Below, in pieces: positions 23,585-34,267 of a stretch of 64,000 nucleotides of DNA. Location: contig OW121740.1 in the NCBI GenBank assembly GCA_933228675.1, positions 130,355,799 through 130,419,798 of the forward strand. The letters run 5' to 3'. This DNA comes from Stomorhina lunata (Eukaryota; Arthropoda; Insecta; Diptera; Rhiniidae). The notes below the pieces were generated by a model. It searched no databases. It had not been told where the DNA came from and saw nothing but the letters and a program-made list of their open reading frames with translations. The translations under genes were made by a program, and so were the position numbers. Each line of letters begins with the position of its first letter. Position 1 is the stretch's first letter.

Positions 23585-26375
23585 TTAAAAATAAAAATTT
23601 ACTTTTTATATGAAATTTTTCAAAAATTTACTTTTTATAGGAAATTTTTCAAAAATTTACTTTTATAGGAAATTTTTCAAAAATTTACTTTTTGTAGGAA
23701 ATTTTTCAAAAATTTACTTTTTATAGAAAATTTTTCAAAAAGTTACTTTTTATAGGAAATTTTTCAAAAATTTGCTTTTTTTAGGAAATTTTTCAAAAAT
23801 TTACTTTTATAGGAAATTTTTCAAAAATTTACTTTTTGTAGGAAATTTTTCAAAAATTTACTTTTTATAGGAAATTTTTTAAAAATTTACTTTGTATAAT
23901 AAGTTTTTCAAAAATTTACTTTTTATAGGAAATTTTTCAAACATTTTTTTTGATAGGAAATTTTTCAAAAATTTACTTTTTATAGGAAATTTTTCAAAAA
24001 TTTACTTTTTATAGGAACTTTTTCAAAAATTTACTTTTTATAGAAAATTTTTTAAAAATTTACTTTTTATAAGAAATTTTAAAAAAATTTACTTTTAATA
24101 GGAAATTTTTCAAAAATTTACTTTTTATAGAAAATTTTTCAAAAAGTTACTTTTATAGGAAATTTTTCAAAAATTTAGTGTTTTTATAGGAAATTTTTCA
24201 AAAATTTCCTGTTTTTATAGGAAAATTTTCAAAAAATTTAAATTTTTGTAGGAAATTTTTCAAAAATGTTCTATTTTTATAGGAAATTTTTGAAAATTTT
24301 TCTATTTTTATAGGAAATTTTTCAAAAATTTTCTTTTTTGATAGGAAATTTTTCAAAAATTTACTATTTTTATAGGAAATTTTTCAAAAATTTACTATTT
24401 TTATAGAAAATTTTCAAAAATTTACTATTTTTATAGGAAATTTTTCAAAAATGTACTTTTTTTTATAGGAAATTTATGAAAAATTTACAATTTTTAAAGG
24501 AAATTTTTCAAAAATTTACTATTTTTATAGGAAATTTTTCAAAAATTTTCTATTTTTATGAAAATTTTTTAAAAATTTATTATTTTTATGAAAATTTTTT
24601 AAAAATTTATTATTTTTATAGCAAATTTTTCAAAAATTTACTATTTTTATAACAAATTTTTCAAAAATTTACTATTTTTATTTTTCAAAAATTTACTATT
24701 TTTATTTTTCAAAAATTTACTATTTTTAAAGGAAATTTTTCAAAAATTTCTTATTTTTATAGGAAATTTTCAAAAGTTTACTATTTTTATAGGAAATTTT
24801 TCAAAAATTTACTATTTTTATAGGAAATTTTTCAAAAATTTCTTATTTTTATAGGAAATTTTTCAAAAGTTTACTATTTTTATAGGAAATTTTTAAAAAA
24901 TTTACTATTTTTATAGGAAATTTTTTAAAAATTTTCTATTTTTATAGGAAAATTTTGAAAATTTTTCTATTTTTATAGGAAGTTTTTAAAAAATTTTCTA
25001 TTTTTATAGGAAATTTTTCAAAAATTTTCTATTTTTATAGGAAATTTTTCAAAAATTTTCTATTTTTATAGAAAATTTTTCAAAAATTTTCTATTTTTAT
25101 AGAAAATTTTTCAAAAATTTTCTATTTTTATAGGAAATTTTTCAAAAATTTTCTAATTTTCTAGGAAATTTATCAAAACTTTTCTAATTTTCTAGGAAAT
25201 TTTTTAATAATGTTCTATTTTTATAGGAAATTTTTCAAAAATTTTCTATTTTTTAAAAATTTACTATTTTTATAGGAAATTTTTTAAAAATTCACTATTT
25301 TTATAGGAAATTTTCAAAAATTTACTTTTTTTATAGGAAAGTTTTCAAAAATGTACTATTTTTATAGGAAATTTTTCAAAAATTTACTATTTTTAAAGGA
25401 AATTTTTCAAAAATTTCCTATTTTTATAGGAAATTTTTCAAAAGTTTACTATTTTTATAGGAAATTTTTCAAAAGTTTACTATTTTGATAGGAAATTTTT
25501 TAAAAATTTACTATTTTTATAGGAATTTTTTTCAAAAATTTACTATTTTTATAGGAAATTTTTCAAAAATTTACTACTTTTATAGGAATTTTTTCAAAAA
25601 TTTACTATTTTTATAGGAATTTTTTCAAAAATTTTACTATTTTTATAGGATTTTTTTTCAAAAATTTACTATTTTATAGGAAACTTTTCAAAAATTTACT
25701 ATTTTTATAGGAATTTTTTCAAAATTTTCCTATTTTTATAGGAAAATTTTCAAAAATTTACTATTTTTATAGGAAACTTTTCAAAAATTTACTATTTTTA
25801 TAGAAAATTTTTCAAAAATTGCCAATTTTTCAAAAATTTTTTTTTAGGAAAATTTTCAAAAATGTCTTATTTTTATAGGAAATTTTTCAGACATTTCTTA
25901 TTCTTATAGGAAATTTTTCAAGAGTTTCTTATTCTTATAGGAAATTTTTAAAAAATTTTTTATTTTAATAGGAAATTTATAAAAAATTTCTTATTTTTAA
26001 AGGAAAGTTTTAAAAATTTCTTATTTTTATAGGAAATTTTTAAAAATTTCTTATTTTTATAGGAAATTTTAAAAAATTTCTTATTTTTATAGGAAATTTT
26101 ACAAAAATTTCTTATTTTTATAGGAAATTTTTCAGACATTTCTTATTCTTATAGGAAATTTTTCAAGAATTTCTTATTCTTATAGGAAATTTTTCAAAAA
26201 TTTTTTATTTTAATAGGAAATTTATAAAAAATTTCTTATTTTTAAAGGAAAGTTTTAAAAATTTCTTATTTTTATAGGAAATTTTTAAAAATTTCTTATT
26301 TTTATAGGAAATTTTTAAAAATTTCTTATTTTTATAGGAAATTTTACAAAAATTTCTTATTTTTGTAGGAAATGT
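23585..26375 (+). repeat. Tandem array E, 29-31 bp monomer
   Basis: About 90 monomers contain TAGGAAATTTTTCAAAAATTT plus a variable linker. The linker is ACTTTTTA (29-bp monomer) on the left, ACTATTTTTA (31 bp) in the middle and CTTATTTTTA on the right, so three subfamilies lie in order. A block beginning CAGACATTTCTTATTC at 25888 recurs at 26133, 245 bp (about eight monomers) later. Array F is the same family inverted. Confidence 0.95.
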
Positions 26376-28364
26376 TTTTTAATGGAATATAAAAGAGAAC
26401 TAAAGTAGCTTTATTTTAAGTCACCAACATTAAAAATCCATGAAGTAGTTTCCGAGTTATTGCAACACGCCTAAAGATATGCAACAAAAATATTTACATA
26501 AGGATACATACATTTCAAACTAAGACATGATTTACAATTCCATGACCTGTAAATGCTAAATAATAGAGTTTTATTAAAATATTACTGAATTTACTTAGTT
26601 TATTTCATATTAGAAAATAATACTTTTTTCTCAGGCCGATTTCAAAAATCATTTTTTAATTTTTTTTTTAATTTTGTTCAACAAATATTACAAACAGTAA
26701 ATTTGCTTTCGGTATTAGAAAACAAACAATTTGAAGAATAAAAAACAAATAGAACAAGGGTGATTTCTATAATCGTTTAGCAGTACCTGCGATTTGAAAT
26801 CGTAAAATTTCGAGAAAATTCGATTTTTCGTAATAATTTGAGTATATGCCTGTTAAATTGTACCGATTTTCAACATTAATATAAGTAATAGGGAATATCT
26901 TTCCTTAGGCTATAGGAGCATTTAATTACATTTTATACAAATTAGCTCTTTAGTTCTCAGTACGAGATATATTGTCTTTCCAACGAGATATATTGTCTTA
27001 AAATTGGTTGAAAATTTTTCTAATTATTAAGAGTTTTCCAAAATATTCTCATCATTGACAACTCTCTTGAGCATATGCAATAAAAAAATTATAAATTTTG
27101 TTAAACGCTTTTTTGAAAATGTATTCCTAGTGTTTTTTTTTTCAAACATTCGATGAACCTCTTATTTTAGCCATATTACTGGCATATCTTAACTTTTTCG
27201 TCAACAAACGACGCAGACTCATTTGACCTGCCCTCGTACTACCGCGCTTAAATTCTAAGTATTCATAAATTTGGTATCTTTACTTTTCAAATGTCAGTAT
27301 TTATTATTCTTTTGCCTTATTCTTACATTTAAACTTGACATTTACATAATAAAATTATAATATTTCAAAAAATGTTCACGCATGTTAATTTCCTGCACGT
27401 GTTCTTTATATCCCTAAATGTTCGTTTTGGGTCATTTTATAAATAGATATGTCTGTAGTAGGTGTTGCAAAGGTTTGAAAAAAATTTTACATGTAAAATC
27501 CATAAATTTGACCTTTTAAAAAATTTCAATAGAACATAAGAAACCGTAACCTAAGCAAAATTTTGAATGTAATCCAATTTCAAAAGAAAGCTTTTAGAGT
27601 GACTTATCAAAAGCAGAGGAAAGTGTTTATTAAAAGAAAGAAAGACTTTTTGGAAATCCATTTATAAAGCTCACAAACATGCATTTGATGAACAAATGAG
27701 TTTTCAGAGGTATTTGGTGATCAAACACAAAGAATAGTAACAGACTCATGTTGTACCTAAAGTCTTCTAAATGAATTCCACTTAAAGTAACTACATAATT
27801 TCTCCTAGTAATTAAGTTTTTTGAATAACTCATTTTACTCTAGACCTCTTCCCTTTAGTATCTAATTAAAACTAAATCTCATTCTATAAATCAACAAACT
27901 TTCTTCTTTCTATTTCAATTAAAATGTCTTCTATAAATCATTAAGTTGTTAAAATACACCAAAAGTTTATTTCACTGACATAAAGTTAAAACAGAATGAT
28001 ATTAATATTAAATATAATTATCATCGTCTTCGCCCATTGCCTCCAAAATTGAATTCTTGTTAATTTTTATGATTAATTCGTTTATGATAGGAACTATTGG
28101 GGCAAACAAAATGTATAAAACTTAATCGTCGACTAATTGTCTTGAACACTTTAGCCATCGATAAAAACATAAATATTTCTTTAATTTGTACATCATTAAG
28201 ATTGTGTAACTGACATTAATATAACCGATATAGATGTTGTTTAGACAGGGTTATATATTGTATTTGATTAATTGTTGATTTTATTTTGAATGTGTGTGAA
28301 CATAAACTTAATTTTTAATATCAGAGACAAAAACCATACATTTTAGCTGAGACAATTTTGAAGT
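26376..28364. other. Non-coding spacer between inverted arrays E and F
   Basis: About 2 kb of AT-rich sequence without a supported gene. The phrase CGAGATATATTGTCTT occurs twice near 26964 and 26984. The 67-codon minus frame at 27630-27833 has no recognisable domain. This stretch would be the loop if E and F paired. Confidence 0.55.
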
Positions 28365-29615
28365 CAATAGGAAATTTTTGAAAAATTTCCTATAAAAATA
28401 GGAAATTAAAAAAAAAAACTTATCAAAATAGGAAATTTTTGAATAATTTCCTATAAAAATAGTAACTTTTTAAAAAATTTCCTATAAAAATAAAAAATTT
28501 TTGAAAAATTTCCTATAAAAATAGGAAATTTTTGAAAAATTTCCTATAAAAATAGGAAATTTTTGAAAAATTTCTTATAAAAATAGGAAATTTTTGAAAA
28601 ATTTCCTATAAAAATAGGAAATTTTTGAAAAATTTCCTATAAAAATAGGTAATTTTTGAAAAATTTCCTGTAAAAATAGGAAATTTTTGAAAAATTTCCT
28701 ATAAAAATAGGAAATTTTTGAAAAATTTCCTATAAAATAGGAAATTTTTGAAAAATTTCCTATAAAAATAGGAAATTTTTGAAAAATTTCCTATAAAAAT
28801 AGGAAATTTTTGAAAAATTTCCTATAAAAATAGGAAATTTTTGAAATATTTCCTATAAAAATAGGAAATTTTTGAAAAATTTCCTATAAAAATAGGAAAT
28901 TTTTGAAAAATTTCCTATAAAAATAGGAAATTTTTGAAAAATTTCCTATAAAAATAGGAAATTTTTGAAAAATTTCCTATAAAAATAGGAAATTTTTGAA
29001 AAATTTCCTATAAAAATAGGAAATTTTTGAAAAATTTCCTATAAAAATAGGAAATTTTTGAAAAATTTCCTATAAAAATAGGAAATTTTTGAAAAATTTC
29101 CTATAAAAATAGGAAATTTTTGAAAAATTTCCTATAAAAATAGGAAATTTTTGAAAAATTTCCTATAAAAATAGGAAATTTTTGAAAAATTTCCTATAAA
29201 AATAGGAAATTTTTGAAAAATTTCCTATAAAAATAGGAAATTTTTGAAAAATTTCCTATAAATATAGGAAATTTTTGAAAAATTTCCTATAAAAATAGGA
29301 AATTTTTGAAAAATTTCCTATAAAAATAGGAAATTTTTGAAAAATTTCCTATAAAAATAGGAAATTTTTGAAAAATTTCCTATAAAAATAGGAAATTTTT
29401 GAAAAATTTCCTATAAAAATAGGAAATTTTTGAAAAATTTCCTATAAAAATAGGAAATTTTTAAAAAATTTCCTATAAAAATAGGAAATTTTTGAAAAAT
29501 TTCCTATAAAAACAAAAATTGAAGAATTTCCTATAAAAAAAAAAAAAAATTAAAATTTTCCTTTAAAAATAGGAAATTTTTGAAAAATTTCCTATAGAAA
29601 TAGGAATTTTTGAAA
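28365..29615 (-). repeat. Tandem array F, 31-bp perfect-hairpin monomer
   Basis: About 36 almost identical monomers. Each contains the hairpin TTTCCTATAAAAATAGGAAA and a second dyad, AAATTTTTGAAAAATTT, so the whole 31-bp unit is two back-to-back palindromes. The unit is the reverse complement of the array E monomer with CCT in place of ACT. Degeneracy is confined to the ends (28365-28500 and 29490-29615). Confidence 0.97.
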
Positions 29616-31010
29616 AAAGCTTATTTATTCTTGACCAGTTCTCGTTTATTCTCAAAATTATACGAAAACGGGGTCACTTGTATGTATTTATGTAGTAGAG
29701 AATTTGTCTGAAAAGTTTTTGCTGAATGTTCAACTTAATATAGTAGCCCCTTTTGGTTCCTATATAAATAAAGATGAAAGTATAATTAAAAAGATATAAA
29801 AAAAACCCTCAAAAAATATCGATAAGAATCAAAATTGCCTTAAGTTATTAACACATCTACACAGACATGTTTCCATCAAAATTTTATTTTTATATGAAAA
29901 AAAAACATTAAATCAAGATTAAGATACAAAAGCAAAAATAGAGGAGAAAGATACAATTTAATACAAAAGTCTTAGGTTTTCGGGGAAATAAAACGACAGA
30001 CGGACAATCTAACTTACGGTCATTGTCCACTCAAGAAAACAAAATAAAATTTTTATTTTTTTTTTATATTTTTATTAACAAGACAGACAAAAAGAAAGAA
30101 TCCGTAAAAAGCGGAAGACTAAGGCAAAGGGAATAATAATGTTAATCATTTAAGTCAACAGATGTTAGATATCAGTTCAGTTATAATCAAACATAATTTT
30201 TAAATTATGGAATAATAAAGTGATATTGTAAAAATATGTATAAATGTTTGAGATTTAGGGCAAGAGTATGAGAAACTCTTAAATGTTTTGATGAATTTAA
30301 GACAGAAATATCAAATCAATGGGAATTTTTTTGAATAAGATATGACTGAGATTTGTATGGGATTTCTTGTGATTTCTTCTAATAAATGAAGTTATTTGTA
30401 GTCCATTCTAATTAGAGTAGGATTATGTGATTTTTCATGATCAAGTCCGTGATTTCGATAAAAGCTATTCCTTTGGAATATACACTTAAAACTATTTTCA
30501 GTTTGCCCTTTAAACCTTAAAAATTGTTCGATAAGATCGAAAGACTAGAACTTTAAGAATTTCCTAAAACGCAACAGTTTCAATATCTTAAAAACTGCCC
30601 ATTAAAGAAAATGTTGATTAGCGTTTCTATACTAAAATTAGGGTGATTTTGAAATTTTTGACAGGGGAATGACATTTATTTATAAATAAAATATCATTTT
30701 AAATACTCGTTTTTAAAAATGACATGAATCAGATGTAAAACTTAAAAACTAACTAAAAAAGTGTACAGTTTTTTTAATTAAATAAAATAACTGTCCAGGG
30801 GAATGATGTTCAACCGTTAGTTATTACTTTCAGAGTTCCCTAATTCAAAAAAAGAAATACATTTAATCTGACTTTATCGCAGAAAATAATATTTTTTTTA
30901 TATAAATGTTTTCAGAAAAATCCATAGTATTGTCACCCAGGGGAATGACAGGGGATTTTATGCATTAATTCATTTAAGTAAATAAAAATTAGAACAATAA
31001 ATAAATCGTA
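29616..31010. other. Non-coding spacer with three CAGGGGAATGA motifs
   Basis: AT-rich. The G-rich phrase CAGGGGAATGA occurs at about 30662, 30796 and 30938, standing out from the base composition. No gene is supported. Confidence 0.5.
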
Positions 31011-31060
31011 ATTCGTCAAAACCGACCATATCATAACCTACATTACTTGGTTAGGTAAAA
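31011..31060 (-). mobile_element. Possible DINE-1-like 3'-terminal fragment
   Basis: The text around TCGTCAAAACCGACCATATC resembles the inverted 3' end (AGTCGGTCAAGCCGACCATAC) of the intact copies, followed by a diverged stretch. It may pair with a 5'-end fragment of the same orientation at 33466-33515 to mark one old, internally replaced element. Confidence 0.4.
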
Positions 31061-31114
31061 TATATAAGATAGAAAGAGCATATAAATATCAGATGTTGGG
31101 TGGTTAAATCCAGC

Positions 31115-31159
31115 AGTGATGACAACTCAAACTTGTGACACTAAAAAAAAAACACCCGA
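31115..31159 (-). mobile_element. Mariner (DD41D type) 5'-terminal fragment
   Basis: AGTGATGACAACTCAAACTTG leading to AAAAAAAACACCCGA matches the reverse complement of the first 45 bases of the mariner at 34156, and the next two bases are TA, as expected at a mariner target site. Only this end remains. Confidence 0.65.
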
Positions 31160-31229
31160 TATTACAGGAATACTAGCACAGAAAGAAGGATATTGTTATA
31201 TTGATATGTGAATCCATTAGTATATCGTT

Positions 31230-31254
31230 GGTCTCATGTAGAAAGGCCCTAACT
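31230..31254 (+). repeat. 25-bp inverted repeat, left arm
   Basis: GGTCTCATGTAGAA followed by one variable base and GGCCCTAACT. It matches the reverse complement of 33424-33448 at 24 of 25 bases. The pair flanks array G and a MITE-like segment, so it could be a terminal inverted repeat of an unrecognised element of about 2.2 kb. Confidence 0.75.
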
Positions 31255-31439
31255 CGCATATTTAAAAGATTACAGGAGAAGGTAAAAACTGGTTAAAATG
31301 AAGGACGAATTTGGTTCTCAATACTTTTTTTATATTTTAAACATATAAAAAACTAAATTGAGATAGGGCTATTTGTTACCTGATTTCAGAGCATAAATGT
31401 AACTTAAAGCTTTTTTCTGTAGTAATCAAAACAAATTAT

Positions 31440-32925
31440 ATTAAGGAAAGCTTTACATAGCTAATGTTTTCTATAGGAAAGATAGCGAATGCTGGACATC
31501 TTTCGATATTTCTAGTTTACTATAGGAAAGCTTTCGATATTAAAAATTTGACTTGGAATGTTTTTTATATGAAATCTTTCGACATTCAAAGTTTTATTAA
31601 GGAAATCAAAAAATTTCTATAGAAAATCTTAGCATATCTAAAGTTTTTTATTAGGAAACATTTCGAATCGAAAAGTTTATATAAAAAATCATTAGATATT
31701 GGCATTTTTATATTAGAAAGCTCTTGGTATGAAATGTTTTTAATAGAAAGCTTTAGATATTAAAAGTAACCTTTAGGAAATCTGTTGATATAAAAAGTTT
31801 TCAATTCGAAATATTTTAACGACAAAAGTTTAATATAAGAAATTGTTTGATATCGAAAGTTTTCTACAGAAAATCTTTCAATATCAAAAGTTTATTATAG
31901 GAAACCTTTCGACATCAAAAGTTTTTTGTAGAAAAATTTTTTTATTTGGTAAGCTTTTAATATGGAATGTTTTTAGTTGAAAGCTTTTTATATCAAAAGT
32001 TATCTATAGGAAAGCTTTGATATTGAAAGCTTTTTTTAGGAAAGTTTTTTATAAGAAATCTTTCGATAACGAATATTTATTATAGAAATCCTTTTGACAT
32101 CGAAAATTTTATATAGGAACTTTTAATATAAACAGTTTTTTAGAAAGCTTTTTATATTAAAGTTATCTATAGGAAAAGCTTTTGATATTGAAATTTTTCT
32201 ATAGAAAAGTTTTATAGAAAATGTTTTATATCTGAAATATTTTGACGACAAAAGTTTTATATAAGAAATCTTTCGATATCGAAAGTTTATTATTAATATT
32301 AAAAGTTTTATGTAAGTAATTCCAAACGCAATTTATTGGAAAGCTTTTGATGTGGAATGTTTTAGGCAAAAGTTTATTATAGAAAACCTTTCGACATCAA
32401 AAGTTTTTAGTAGAAAAATTTTTTTATTTGGAAAGCTTTTAATATGGAATATTTTTAGTTGAAAGCTTTTTATATCAAAAGTTATCTATAGGAAAGCTTT
32501 GATATTTAAAGTTTTTTTTTAGGAAAGTTTTATATAAGAAATCTTTCGATAATGAATATTTATTATAGAAATCCTTTTGACATCGAAAATTTTAATATAA
32601 ACAGTTTTTTAGAAAGCTTTTGATATTAAAGTTATCTATATTAAAAGCTTTTGATGTTAAAAGTTTGACGATATATTTTGACGGCAAATGTTTTATATAA
32701 GAAATCTTTCGATATCGAAAGTTTATTATTAAAAACCTTTCGATGTCAAAAGTTTTATGTAAGAAAACTTTAGATAAATAATCACAGATTTTTATTGGAA
32801 AGCTTTTGATGTGGAATGTTTTAGGGAGAAAGTTTTATATATTAAAAGTTACCTTTAGGAAACTTTTAATATTGAATGTTTCCTATCCAAAAAATGTTGT
32901 CAACAAAAGTTTAATATAAGAAATC
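31440..32925. repeat. Tandem array G, degenerate 30-mer based on GATATC and AAGCTT palindromes
   Basis: Degenerate monomers alternate GGAAAGCTTTCGATAT-like and CAAAAGTTTTTTATAG-like stretches. Perfect palindromes such as CTTTCGATATCGAAAG appear near 32267-32282. A block of about 300 bp beginning AAACCTTTCGACATC at 31902 is repeated at 32384, 482 bp later, with few differences. It shares no monomer with the CTATAG arrays beyond A/T tracts. Confidence 0.85.
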
Positions 32926-32932
32926 ATTATAG

Positions 32933-33212
32933 ATCGGAGCCGTCCAGTTCTACAGCACAATGTGCAAACTTTTACGAAAGAGTTTTTGAGCTTTCACACA
33001 AACACACTATGTATGAGAAAGACGCAACTATGTTTGTCCCGCTCACACTTACGTAAAATTGTCTTTGCAAAGTCAGTGCTGTTAGATTATAATTTCTCGA
33101 CTATATGAAGAAAAATGTATATCTGGCAACACTGACCATGAGAGCTTTCAAAGCTGTTTACCATAAATGCAAATATTAATGTATGTGTTTTTGGACGGGT
33201 CTGTTTTAGATC
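32933..33212. mobile_element. MITE-like insertion next to array G
   Basis: A block of about 280 bp with higher GC than the arrays around it. One end reads GATCGGAGCCGTCCA and the other TTGGACGGGTCTG then TTTTAGATCC, an imperfect inverted pair. No coding capacity and no recognised family. Confidence 0.4.
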
Positions 33213-33423
33213 CCACAGAAAGCTTTAAGATTCGAAAGTTTTCTATCATTTGTTGATGTAACGAAAAATAATTTGACGAGATAGGGCTTTTAAAAAATAT
33301 ATTTGTTTAGGAATAAGTTAGAGCTTTTTAGAAAAGCAAATTTTAATAAAATTGCCTTAAATTTCTTTGAGGAGGTGTATTTGCGTTAAATCACAAAAAA
33401 GTCAATTTCGAAAAATGTGTTTT

Positions 33424-33448
33424 AGTTAGGGCCATTCTACATGAGACC
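33424..33448 (-). repeat. 25-bp inverted repeat, right arm
   Basis: Partner of 31230-31254 with a single mismatch. The sequence just outside leads into a diverged DINE-1-like 5' fragment. Confidence 0.75.
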
Positions 33449-33465
33449 AGCAATAATTAGATGGC

Positions 33466-33515
33466 TGTAAAACTTAATTTCTCGGGGTTGCAAACATCAG
33501 CCCAAACGCAATTTT
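33466..33515 (-). mobile_element. Possible DINE-1-like 5'-terminal fragment
   Basis: TTAATTTCTCGGGGTTGCAAAC and CATCAGCCCAAACGC resemble the inverted 5' region of the intact copies (ATTTCTCTGCGTTACATACATCAGCACAAAC in copy 3). The hairpin and TATACCC terminus are not preserved. Confidence 0.4.
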
Positions 33516-34155
33516 AATGAAGTTAAATAACTTCAGTAAAAATATCCTCTCCTAAAACTTTTGTCTTTAACTCTCCAACGTTAAGTCACAGCATCGCTGA
33601 TATTCCTTTTAGTCTATTGATTAATTCAATTAAGATTCTTTAAGTATATAAAATAAATGACCCCAAACTCAAACAGTGAACAATAGAGGTATTCGGTGTA
33701 AAGTAAGAAAGTTACAAAACTTGTAAAAATAGCAGTTACACGAATGAAACGACTATTAAATCTATTAAACGGAATAATAAACTGAAACAATCAAATTAAA
33801 TTAATGTCAAAAAAGTAAACAAAAGAGGGAAAATTGAAACTGAAAAGTGAAAAACTGAAGAAAAGCCAACAAAAATGTTAACTAACTAAACTATAGTATA
33901 ATATACAATATTAAATGCCGCAAATGGCTATTAAGAAAATGAGGAAGATGGTGATGGTGATGATGAAGGAATAAGCAGTAATGAACAGTGGTAGGTTTCA
34001 TAAAAAATTAACTAAAAAATTATATTATAACAAATCAGATTTTGTGGAAATTGAAAACTTCTAGTAGAATTTTAAATTTTACTTTGAGTTTGGTGCCACA
34101 TTTTCAACTTGTTCGACTAGTGAACCCAAAATGAATCTTATATCAATTGTATGTA
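33516..34155. other. Non-coding spacer 5' of the mariner
   Basis: AT-rich, with a GATGGTGATGGTGATGATG microsatellite near 33947-33965. The last 100 bases may belong to the dispersed element that resumes on the far side of the mariner. Confidence 0.5.
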
Positions 34156-34185
34156 TCGGGTGTTTTTTATTGAGGTATAGAACTT
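34156..34185 (+). repeat. Mariner 5' terminal inverted repeat
   Basis: TCGGGTGTTTTTTATTGAGG followed by TATAGAACTT. It matches the 3' end in inverse orientation apart from the first bases and the length of the T run. Confidence 0.85.
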
Positions 34186-34267
34186 TAAGTTGGCATCACT
34201 TTTTTAACTGGCGGCCATTTTGTCAGCTGTCAAGTGATTAATATTTAGTTTGGTTTGCCATTTCATC

